From JBEVMS01 sp040508515 (GTDB lineage Bacteria > Pseudomonadota > Gammaproteobacteria > Xanthomonadales > Rhodanobacteraceae): a stretch of 14,292 bases of DNA. The position numbers were made by a program, and so were the translations under genes. The DNA lies in NCBI GenBank assembly GCA_040508515.1, contig JBEVMS010000158.1, positions 1-14,292 on the forward strand. The letters are read 5' to 3'. Positions 1 through 6,176 of this stretch are shown in pieces; position 1 is the first letter of the stretch, and each line of letters begins with the position of its first letter. The notes under the pieces were generated by a model, which worked only from the letters and a program-made list of their open reading frames with translations, was not told where the DNA came from and ran no database searches.

Positions 1-821
1 TGGGCAAGACCGAAACCGCGCTGGCTCTTGCCGAGGCGCTGTACGGCGGCGAGCACAACATCATCACCATCAACATGAGCGAGTTCCAGGAGGCGCACAC
101 CGTCTCCACGCTCAAAGGCGCGCCCCCGGGTTACGTGGGTTATGGCGAAGGCGGCGTGCTGACGGAGGCGGTGCGTCGCAAGCCGTATTCGGTAGTGCTG
201 CTGGACGAAGTGGAAAAGGCCCATCCGGACGTCCACGAGATTTTCTTCCAGGTGTTCGATAAAGGCGTGATGGAAGACGGCGAAGGCCGCAGGATCGATT
301 TCAAGAACACCTTGATCCTGCTGACTACCAATGCTGGCACCGAGTTGATCGCCGGCTTGTGCAAAGACCCGGACTTGATGCCCGATCCCGAAGGCATGGC
401 CAAGGCCCTGCGCGAGCCGCTGTTGAAAGTGTTCCCGCCCGCGTTGCTGGGCCGCTTAGTGGCGATCCCGTATTACCCGCTGAGCCAGCAGATGCTGGGC
501 GAAATCGTGAAGTTGCAACTGGGCCGGATCAAGAAGCGCATCGAGGAACGTTATCGCATTGCGTTCGAATACACCGACGCGGTAGTGAGCCTGGTGGTGA
601 GCCGCTGCACCGAGAGCGAGTCGGGCGGCCGCATGATCGACGCGATCCTGACCAACACCATGCTGCCCGACATCAGCCGCGAGTTCCTGTTGCGAATGAT
701 TGCCGGCGATGCGCCATCGCGCGCGCGCGTGGATGTTGCGAACAGCGACTTCACTTACGACTTCGGACCCACGTTTGAAGTGATCACTTCAAAGGCTGAA
801 ACCGCGTCGGCATTTGGCTGA
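1..821 (+). CDS. tssH: T6SS sheath-disassembly ATPase TssH (ClpV), C-terminal part, 5' end outside window
   Basis: ClpV is a cytoplasmic Hsp100/Clp-type AAA+ unfoldase that takes apart the contracted TssB/TssC sheath so the subunits can be reused. The fragment opens inside the Walker A of the second AAA+ module (GKTETALALAE; first whole codon at base 3). It then shows the pore-loop motif GYVGYGEGG, Walker B VVLLDEVEKAHPDV, sensor-1 region TTNAG, and near the C-terminus SGGRMIDAIL. The last motif has the GGR-M/N-I-D form typical of ClpV, where housekeeping ClpB usually has GAR-P-L. 272 codons are visible of a family protein of about 850-900 residues, so the N-domain and first AAA+ module lie upstream. 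The frame is open from the left edge to TGA at 819-821 with no sign of damage. The T6SS genes that follow support ClpV over ClpB. Confidence 0.95.
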   Translation, partial: GKTETALALAEALYGGEHNIITINMSEFQEAHTVSTLKGAPPGYVGYGEGGVLTEAVRRKPYSVVLLDEVEKAHPDVHEIFFQVFDKGVMEDGEGRRIDFKNTLILLTTNAGTELIAGLCKDPDLMPDPEGMAKALREPLLKVFPPALLGRLVAIPYYPLSQQMLGEIVKLQLGRIKKRIEERYRIAFEYTDAVVSLVVSRCTESESGGRMIDAILTNTMLPDISREFLLRMIAGDAPSRARVDVANSDFTYDFGPTFEVITSKAETASAFG

Positions 822-860
822 TGGGTGCCAGCGCTCTACTTCCATCTTTGTCCATAGCGC

Positions 861-864
861 AGGA
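861..864 (+). promoter_or_regulatory. Ribosome binding site of the 188-aa gene
   Basis: AGGA lies 7 bases before the ATG at 872. It supports that start rather than any internal Met and shows the accessory gene has its own translation signal after the 50-base gap from tssH. I see no clear promoter in that gap. Confidence 0.55.
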
Positions 865-871
865 TTAAAGC

Positions 872-1438
872 ATGCCTCTTCGTAAACCCTACAGCTATGC
901 CGATGCTCGGGCCGCCATCGATCGGAGCAATGGCCAACCTCTTGCCTTGGGTGCAAATGACCCCGCTGCTCACCCTCGGTTTACCTCTAGTCAGCCGAGA
1001 GCCAACGTGGACAAGGGGACTGGCTACGGGCATGAATACATGCACCGGGGACCGATCAAGAAGTTCAACGATAGCGGTGACCATCCGAGCGGTTTGAACA
1101 CGTCGCTCAGTGCGTTGGAAAGCAATAAGTTAGGAAAAAGCCGCACCGAGCATCGGGACGCCACGTATCGGTTGACCGAATATCTCCTTAATACACAGAA
1201 AGTGCAGAACAGCCTGGGTCAGGCGGACATGGATCCACCGAACAAGCAGTTCTGGCTCAAGAAGATTCCTGTCACGCAGGATGTCTACGGTTACAGCAGC
1301 GACGGCACTGTTCCAAAAAAAATCAGCAGCGCGTCGATCAACTTTCGCAAAATCAATGGTCAGCTATTTATTGCATCGGTGTATCCGGACGGTTTTCTTG
1401 GCGAGCGCGACTTCGATCTCGACAAGCTGTTTGTGTGA
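872..1438 (+). CDS. Unrecognised 188-aa protein; candidate T6SS cargo toxin with a BECR/RNase-like C-terminal motif
   Basis: I do not recognise this protein by overall sequence. It is soluble-looking, with no signal peptide or membrane segment and no visible PAAR, Rhs, MIX or Hcp part. The ATG at 872 has a good ribosome site (AGGA at 861-864, 7 bases upstream). Residues of note are a His pair in a Gly-rich stretch (GYGHEYMHRG, H54 and H58), a central helical segment around 97-115 (YRLTEYLLNTQKVQNSL), and a final strand pair ending NGQLFIASVYPDGF (162-175). An early GH plus a late [S/T]-x-Y-P element is also the layout of CdiA-type RNase A-like toxins of the BECR fold, where His, Arg, Thr and Tyr are catalytic; S169 and Y171 would be the counterparts. 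That comparison is from memory and is inference. Its position just after tssH with a 216-aa partner 16 bases downstream fits an effector-immunity pair. It could also be an unrelated accessory protein. Confidence 0.85.
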   Translation: MPLRKPYSYADARAAIDRSNGQPLALGANDPAAHPRFTSSQPRANVDKGTGYGHEYMHRGPIKKFNDSGDHPSGLNTSLSALESNKLGKSRTEHRDATYRLTEYLLNTQKVQNSLGQADMDPPNKQFWLKKIPVTQDVYGYSSDGTVPKKISSASINFRKINGQLFIASVYPDGFLGERDFDLDKLFV

Positions 1439-1443
1439 CGTGT

Positions 1444-1447
1444 GGAG
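1444..1447 (+). promoter_or_regulatory. Ribosome binding site deciding the start of the 216-aa gene
   Basis: GGAG sits 7 bases before the ATG at 1455. The frame is open further upstream to 1281, but that part overlaps the preceding gene and reads as out-of-frame sequence, so 1455 is the sensible start. Confidence 0.6.
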
Positions 1448-1454
1448 AACGTTT

Positions 1455-2105
1455 ATGAGATCGCATGCGGTATCAGCAGCGATTGGAAACCATTGTCATG
1501 CTAAAGGTAATCATGTTTTCAATAGCTTCGACGAAGTCATTCACAACACTTACCGCGATATTCTCCAAGTCGTCGACATGGGGCGCGATCTTGATGCCAT
1601 TCGCGGAAGCGGTGGAAATATCGCCACTGCTACCGAGTCGTTGCAAAGCAAATTTAAGGATTCTTTCAGATTTTATAATGAAATTGTAGGTCACCCGAAA
1701 ATAGCTGAATTGCATAATACTCAGGACGACGAAGCGATCGTTGCCAATGATCCAAATTCCATGGGTTTTGGCCTCGCTAGCGAAGCCTTCTCTGCGGCCG
1801 TCATGAAGTGGGCGATGGACCAGGATATCGGTAATCCGATGGATGACTGGCGCCGTTTAGTGAATGCGGGTGCCGACAAGACGGCGCAGGATAACTACAT
1901 AAAAAAAGGTTCCAGTGCTTTAGGTACGCCTTCTAGCGAGACTGCGCGAAGAAGTCACTGTGTCGAACTGGAAAAGTTTGTTAGGGGTGAATTGGGTGCG
2001 CTGGTCAGAAAGTGGTTGCTGGCTATACGCCTGGACTTGCAAACCAAGTCCAAGGCCGTGACCTACACTCAAAAGATCCGGGAATGGAAGGATCTTGTTA
2101 CTTAG
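1455..2105 (+). CDS. Unrecognised 216-aa protein; candidate immunity partner (or second cargo protein)
   Basis: No family is recognised. The protein is mostly helical in appearance, without signal peptide or membrane segments, so it should be cytoplasmic. The N-terminus has a dense His/Cys group (H4, H13, C14, H15, H20, around NHCHAKGNH) that could bind a metal. The C-terminal 45 residues are rich in Leu, Lys and Arg and look like long amphipathic helices. It starts 16 bases after the 188-aa gene, so both are surely co-transcribed. In the usual toxin-then-immunity order it would be the neutralising protein, and its cytoplasmic location would fit a toxin acting in the cytoplasm. It has the most A/T-rich codons in the window. 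Other readings are that it is itself the effector, or a chaperone for the upstream protein. The coding call is firm; the role is inference. Confidence 0.82.
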   Translation: MRSHAVSAAIGNHCHAKGNHVFNSFDEVIHNTYRDILQVVDMGRDLDAIRGSGGNIATATESLQSKFKDSFRFYNEIVGHPKIAELHNTQDDEAIVANDPNSMGFGLASEAFSAAVMKWAMDQDIGNPMDDWRRLVNAGADKTAQDNYIKKGSSALGTPSSETARRSHCVELEKFVRGELGALVRKWLLAIRLDLQTKSKAVTYTQKIREWKDLVT

Positions 2106-2174
2106 TAAAGGCGCATCGCGACTGATTTCACTCTCTTGAGGCAGTGGCTGTCCAGCGATTCGAACGGATTTATT

Positions 2175-2396
2175 ATGCCCGCAATCCACGTGTTCTTACC
2201 GAAATTGTCGATGACCTACCAAGAGTGGCTGCGCAGAACCGCGCAGGCCATGCCGGCGCGTGGGCGGGTTTTGATGGAAAACTTGGGCTATGCCTTCAGC
2301 AGCGATGACGCTTGGGTCAGTGCACTGATCACAACGCCCGAAGGTTTTGGCAAGAAGTGCATATGGGCTTCTTTCCAGGCTTTTATCAATGGGTGA
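2175..2396 (+). CDS. Small hypothetical protein (about 73 aa), possible gene remnant
   Basis: The frame is open from a TTG at 2136. ATG at 2175 is the more likely start, with a weak CGGA 6 bases upstream; ATG at 2211 is also possible. The product has an aromatic, Trp-containing C-terminal half (DDAWVSALITTPEGFGKKC) and no recognised domain, signal peptide or membrane segment. GC in its middle (65% in row 2221) matches the core genes rather than the low-GC neighbour upstream. Its stop codon (2394-2396) overlaps the likely ATG of the TPR-methyltransferase by 8 bases, which is the main evidence that it is translated. It may be a second immunity protein, a small regulator, or the surviving end of a decayed gene; I cannot choose between these. 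Confidence 0.4.
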   Translation: MPAIHVFLPKLSMTYQEWLRRTAQAMPARGRVLMENLGYAFSSDDAWVSALITTPEGFGKKCIWASFQAFING

Positions 2397-3711
2397 GTCA
2401 GCTCGCCTAAACCGACGTTTCGCCGTTGCTTTGCAACAGGCGATGCAGGCGCATCAGTCAGGTGATTTGGACACCGCCGAGCGGCTGTACCGTGGCGTGC
2501 TCGGCATGCGTGCAACGCAGCCCGATGCCCTGCACTACCTGGGTGTGCTGCTGCATCAGCGCGGGCAGAGCGAGAAGGCGATCGAACTGGTGCGCCAGTC
2601 GTTGCGCATCACACCGCACCATGCCGATGCGCACAGCAATCTTGGCAATATCTACAAGGAATGTGGGCGGCTGGCCGAGGCCGAAGCCAGTTATCGCCAA
2701 GCGCTTGATCTGATGCCCAGGCATCCGCAGGCGCTGGGTAATCTCACCGTGGTGCTCCAAGCGCAGGAGCGCGTGGACGAAGCGCGGCTGAGCTATGCAG
2801 CCTGGCTGGAAAGCTACCCCGATGACGTGCGTGCGCATCATCACTACGGGCGTTTTCTTTGCACCCATCCGCGCGATTTGAATGATGTCGAGCAGTCGCT
2901 GGAATATTTTCGCACCGCCTTCCTGCTCGATGGCGACAATCTGTGTGTGCTGGAAGATTTGGGCGTGACCTTGTATGCGCTGGGTCACTCCGACGAAGCC
3001 GCCGCGGTGTATCGCGACTGGGCTGCGCGCGATCCGGATGATCCGATTCCGCGCCATATGCTGGCTGCCTGCGGCGGCGCCGAAGCGCCGCCACGCGCCG
3101 AGGATGCTTACGTGCGCGATCTGTTCGACCGCTTCGCCGGCAATTTCGACGAGCAGTTGCTGAAGAATCTCGGCTACCGGGCGCCGCAGGTGCTGATCGA
3201 AGCGCTGGGCGCGGCCGCGGAAGGCGAAGCGCTGGATGTGCTCGACGCAGGCTGTGGCACTGGCCTTTGCGGGCCGTTGATCCGCGCGCGGGCACGCCAG
3301 TTGGTGGGGGTGGATCTTTCCGCCGGCATGCTGGAACAAGCGCGTCTGCGCTACTGCTACGACGCGCTGGTCGAAAGCGAACTCAGCGCCTATCTGCTGG
3401 CCCATCCACGCAGCTGCGATCTGGTGGTGTGCGCCGATACGCTGGTCTATTTCGGCGATCTGGGCCATGTGCTCTTGCTCACTTATGCCGCCTTGCGTCC
3501 AGGTGGCCGGTTGGCTTTCAGCCTGGAGGCGCTGGTTGGCGCGGACTACGAGCTGTCGCCCAGCGGACGCTACCGGCACGCCCGTAGCTATGTGGAAAAA
3601 ACATTGGCCGCGGCTGGCTTCGTCCAGATCCATATCGCCGAGGAAACCTTGCGCAAGGAAGCGGGGCGCTGGGTCGACGGCTGGGTCGTGCTGGCCCGAC
3701 GCGCGGCCTGA
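2389..3711 (+). CDS. TPR-repeat protein with C-terminal SAM-dependent methyltransferase domain
   Basis: The 440-residue product has two parts. Residues about 10-235 are tandem tetratricopeptide repeats, with classic signatures such as PDALHYLGVLLHQRGQSEKA and AHSNLGNIYKECGRLAEAEA. From about 260 on it is a class I methyltransferase: motif I VLDAGCGTG (about 284-292), motif II region GVDLSAGMLEQA, an acidic post-motif DLVVCADTLVYFGDL (about 344), and ALRPGGRLAFS before the last strands. This matches the group annotated as predicted methyltransferases with TPR repeats (COG4976-like). TPRs usually bind a protein partner, so the likely substrate is a protein, but that is inference. It is not a core T6SS part, yet it sits 35 bases before vgrG in the same direction. 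The ATG at 2389 gives an 8-base overlap with the small frame upstream; an upstream TTG at 2347 is less likely. Confidence 0.92.
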   Translation: MGESARLNRRFAVALQQAMQAHQSGDLDTAERLYRGVLGMRATQPDALHYLGVLLHQRGQSEKAIELVRQSLRITPHHADAHSNLGNIYKECGRLAEAEASYRQALDLMPRHPQALGNLTVVLQAQERVDEARLSYAAWLESYPDDVRAHHHYGRFLCTHPRDLNDVEQSLEYFRTAFLLDGDNLCVLEDLGVTLYALGHSDEAAAVYRDWAARDPDDPIPRHMLAACGGAEAPPRAEDAYVRDLFDRFAGNFDEQLLKNLGYRAPQVLIEALGAAAEGEALDVLDAGCGTGLCGPLIRARARQLVGVDLSAGMLEQARLRYCYDALVESELSAYLLAHPRSCDLVVCADTLVYFGDLGHVLLLTYAALRPGGRLAFSLEALVGADYELSPSGRYRHARSYVEKTLAAAGFVQIHIAEETLRKEAGRWVDGWVVLARRAA

Positions 3712-3746
3712 GCCGCCGCACGCATCCCGATTTCAGAGATTTCTTT

Positions 3747-5633
3747 ATGGCTCACGCAATCACCCTCACGTCCAGCCTCGGCACCAGCCTGCTGTTCGCC
3801 AACATGACGGCCAAGGAGGAACTCGGCCGGCTGTTTCATTTCCGCATCGAGATGATCAGCAAGAACGTCGCGGTGGATCTGCGCCAGCTGCTGGGCACGC
3901 CAATGACGGTGAAGCTGGTCAGCACGCAAGGCTATACGCGCTATTTCAACGGCATCGTTTCGGAGGCGGAGCAGGGCGGTTTCGTCAACGTGGATAACCT
4001 GCGTTACGCGGTCTACAAGGCCACCGTGGTGCCCAAGCCGTGGTTGCTCGGGCGCAAGCACGATTGCCGCATCTACAAAAGCATGAGCGTGCCGCAGATC
4101 ATCCGCACGGTGTTGAGCGAGATCGGTTACGGCGACATCAAGCTCAGCCTCAGCGGGAGCTATCCGGCCCGCGATTATTGCGTGCAGTACCGCGAGAGCT
4201 ATTTCGATTTCATCAGCCGGCTGATGGAACAGGAAGGCATCTACTACTTTTTTACTCACACGCAGAGCACCCACACCATGGTGCTGGCCGATGCGCTGGG
4301 CGCGCACAGCACGGTGTCCAGCTTCGAGCAGATCCCCTACGCGCCGCCCACCGAGCGGGCCAACCGCATGAAGGCCTCGATCAGCGAATGGACGCTTTCC
4401 AACACGATGAATCCGACCAAGGTGCAGTTGGACGATCACGACTACCTGCGGCCCAAGGCCTCGTTGCTGGCCACCGAGGAAACCACCGACGCCAGCGACA
4501 TGCACAGCATCAGCGGTCTGGACATCTACGACTATCCCTACGATTACCAGGGCTACGAGCAGAAGCTTGCCGACGGTCAGCGCTGGGCGCAGACGCGAGT
4601 GGATGCGCTCAGCGTGCGCCAAGCCACCAGCTCGGGCGTCACCGACGCCTGCGGTCTGGGCTGCGGTGTGTTGTTCACGCTGAAGGATTTTCCCTCCAGC
4701 GACGCCAATCAGGAATATCTGGTGATCAACACGGTCACCCGCCTGGTCGAAGTGGACTACATGGCCGGCATGGGCGGTGGTGACGACGACGAAGAGCCCT
4801 TCACCTGCAGCTTTTCCGTGATCAAGAGCCGTCAGCCGTTTCGCACTTTGCCGACCACGCCACGGCCGGTGATCGCCGGCTTGCAGACGGCGGTGGTCTA
4901 CGGCGAGACGCCCGAAGATATCGCGGTGGACAAGTATGGCCGCGTGCAGGTGACCTTTTTCTGGAACCAGCCCAGCAAGCCGAATGCGCAGAATTCCTGC
5001 CCGGTGCGGGTGGCCCAGTTCTGGGCCGGCAAGCGCTGGGGCGCGCAGTTCATTCCGCGGGTGGGCCAGGAAGTGATCGTGAGTTTTCTGGAAGGCAATC
5101 CGGACCGCCCGTTGATCATCGGCAGTGTCTACAACGCCGACAACATGCCTACCTACAGCCTGCCGGACAACAAGACCCAGAGCGGCATCAAGAGCCGCAG
5201 CCTGCTGGGCGCGACAGAGCAATACAACGAGCTGCGTTTCGAGGACAAGGCCGGCAGTGAGGAGATTCTTCTGCACGCGCAAAAAGACTTGCGCGAGGAA
5301 TCCGAACACGATCACGACGTGCAGGTCGGTCGCAACTACACGCTCACCGCGGGCAACCAGATCAAGCTGGTCACCGGGGCGGCAAGCATCACCATGGAGA
5401 AATCCGGCGCGATCACCATCCAGGGCACCAACATCACCATCAATGGCGAGATGAACGTGGCGCTGAGTTCCGGCTTGGCGATGGAGATCAACGCCAAGGC
5501 CAACTTGAACGTGATGGCGATGGGCGCGATGGAAATCACCTCCGAGGCGGATGGGCTGGTGCAGTCGACCAACCTGCAACTGATCGGCACCGCGACAGCC
5601 ATCTTGGGCGGCGCCGCACCGATGATCCTATGA
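3747..5633 (+). CDS. vgrG: T6SS spike protein VgrG (TssI), no C-terminal effector extension
   Basis: VgrG trimers form the puncturing tip on the Hcp tube, ejected with the effectors they carry. The 628-residue product shows the family order: a gp27-like base (about 1-340; start of type NMTAKEELGRLFHFRIEM, and YCVQYRESYFDFISRLMEQE), then the gp5-like OB fold (about 383-460; VDKYGRVQVTFFW, GWGAQF-type surface seen as RWGAQFIPRVGQEVIVSF, and EGNPDRPLIIGSVYN). A beta-helical needle follows (about 480-615; alternating TLTAGNQIKLVTGAASITME and later repeats). It stops soon after the needle (ATAILGGAAPMIL), so it is a structural rather than an 'evolved' VgrG; cargo must attach through partners. An acidic Gly/Asp/Glu stretch lies at residues 339-350. 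The ribosome site is weak (AGAG near 3735). The stop overlaps the next gene by 4 bases (ATGA). Confidence 0.97.
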   Translation: MAHAITLTSSLGTSLLFANMTAKEELGRLFHFRIEMISKNVAVDLRQLLGTPMTVKLVSTQGYTRYFNGIVSEAEQGGFVNVDNLRYAVYKATVVPKPWLLGRKHDCRIYKSMSVPQIIRTVLSEIGYGDIKLSLSGSYPARDYCVQYRESYFDFISRLMEQEGIYYFFTHTQSTHTMVLADALGAHSTVSSFEQIPYAPPTERANRMKASISEWTLSNTMNPTKVQLDDHDYLRPKASLLATEETTDASDMHSISGLDIYDYPYDYQGYEQKLADGQRWAQTRVDALSVRQATSSGVTDACGLGCGVLFTLKDFPSSDANQEYLVINTVTRLVEVDYMAGMGGGDDDEEPFTCSFSVIKSRQPFRTLPTTPRPVIAGLQTAVVYGETPEDIAVDKYGRVQVTFFWNQPSKPNAQNSCPVRVAQFWAGKRWGAQFIPRVGQEVIVSFLEGNPDRPLIIGSVYNADNMPTYSLPDNKTQSGIKSRSLLGATEQYNELRFEDKAGSEEILLHAQKDLREESEHDHDVQVGRNYTLTAGNQIKLVTGAASITMEKSGAITIQGTNITINGEMNVALSSGLAMEINAKANLNVMAMGAMEITSEADGLVQSTNLQLIGTATAILGGAAPMIL

Positions 5634-6172
5634 GCACGATTCTGCAAGCCGCCCAGCAGATGCAGCTTGGGGCTTCAGCCAGGCAACTGCTGCGCGCGGA
5701 ACTGGCGCCTCGCGCCGCCGTGCAGGCCTTGCTCGACGGCGATCTGGCGGCGGATGCGCTGAGCTTGCTGGCGCGCCTGCTGCCACGACGCTACGCCGTG
5801 GCGTGGGTATGCCAGTGCGCCCGACAGCAGCCGCTGAGCGAGCATGACGCGGCGGGCGTGGCGCTGGCGGAAGCCTGGGTGCGCGATCCGGGCGAAACGC
5901 GTCGCGCCGCCGCGCTGTCCTTCGCGGCATCCCATCGTTACAAGACCGCCGGTGCGTGGGCGGCGGCGGCGGCGGGCTGGACCGGTGGTCAGCTCAATCC
6001 CAAGGCCGAGCGGCCAACACCGCCGCCCGAACACATGACCGCCATCGCCGCGATGGCCGCCATCACCCATCTGTCCGCGCTGGTTGCCGACCAATTCGCC
6101 GCGCGCCGCGCCGCGTTCGTGCGCAGCGCGCTCGATCTGCTCGGCACATCGACGGCATCCACCGAGGTATGA
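5630..6172 (+). CDS. DUF6931-like small protein coupled to vgrG
   Basis: The 180-residue product is rich in Ala and helical. It has the pattern I associate with the DUF6931 family: an LLPRRYAVAWVCQCAR stretch (about 44-60), AEAWVRDPGETRRAAA (about 82-97), AWAAAAAGWTGGQLNPK (about 108-124), a PPPEHMTAIAAMAAI segment, then a terminal helix. Assignment is from memory of that pattern. The function of the family is not known to me beyond its association with T6SS loci. Translation begins inside the vgrG stop (ATGA overlap) with no ribosome site of its own, so it should be made in proportion to VgrG. That suggests a VgrG-handling or cargo-adaptor role, which is inference. There is no signal peptide; an Ala-rich tract around GGC repeats (5956-5976) is compositional, not a membrane segment. 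Confidence 0.9.
   Translation: MSTILQAAQQMQLGASARQLLRAELAPRAAVQALLDGDLAADALSLLARLLPRRYAVAWVCQCARQQPLSEHDAAGVALAEAWVRDPGETRRAAALSFAASHRYKTAGAWAAAAAGWTGGQLNPKAERPTPPPEHMTAIAAMAAITHLSALVADQFAARRAAFVRSALDLLGTSTASTEV
6164..6167 (+). promoter_or_regulatory. Ribosome binding site deciding the tagH start
   Basis: GAGG lies 9 bases before the ATG at 6177. The tagH frame is open back to 6084 inside the preceding gene, but the residues encoded there are Arg/Pro-rich and do not look like FHA sequence. The start at 6177 gives the normal FHA beginning. Confidence 0.5.
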
Positions 6173-6176
6173 ACGC

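Larger units (their letters stand above)
872..2105 (+). other. Accessory block with lower GC than the T6SS genes around it
   Basis: Hand counts of 60-base rows give 50-53% GC inside the first gene (rows 1141 and 1261) and 38, 55, 38 and 43% for rows 1501 to 1681 in the second. The tssK row at 8641 gives 67%. The second gene also uses many A/T-ending codons that the core genes avoid. This suggests the two genes were acquired separately from the T6SS core, as exchangeable effector modules often are. I see no transposase, inverted repeats or attachment site at the edges, so the mechanism of entry is unknown. Confidence 0.6.

Noticed and set aside
1..821. Housekeeping disaggregase ClpB instead of ClpV.
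   Set aside because: The sensor-2 region has the SGGRMID form of ClpV and the gene sits at the head of T6SS genes.
1281..1454. Upstream extension of the 216-aa frame to a start at 1281.
   Set aside because: It would overlap most of the end of the 188-aa gene; the residues are Ser/Ala/Arg-rich shadow sequence and the ATG at 1455 has a proper ribosome site.
872..2105. A single larger effector split by a frameshift into the 188- and 216-aa genes.
   Set aside because: The first gene ends on a natural-looking C-terminus, the second has its own ribosome site and ATG, and the sequence just upstream in the second frame does not read as protein; two genes are the simpler reading.
2458..3633. A 391-codon open frame on the - strand opposite the TPR-methyltransferase.
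   Set aside because: Same reason: an antisense shadow of a well-supported gene, with no recognisable domain.
3588..5579. A 663-codon open frame on the - strand opposite vgrG and part of the methyltransferase gene.
   Set aside because: It lies antisense to clear genes, its product is rich in His, Arg, Gln and Ala without any domain, and such frames are common in high-GC DNA with strong third-position bias.
5956..5976. GGC-repeat tract as a microsatellite or phase-variation site.
   Set aside because: It is a short imperfect run coding for alanines within an Ala-rich helix; unit and frame make on/off switching impossible (multiples of three) and it is ordinary for this composition.
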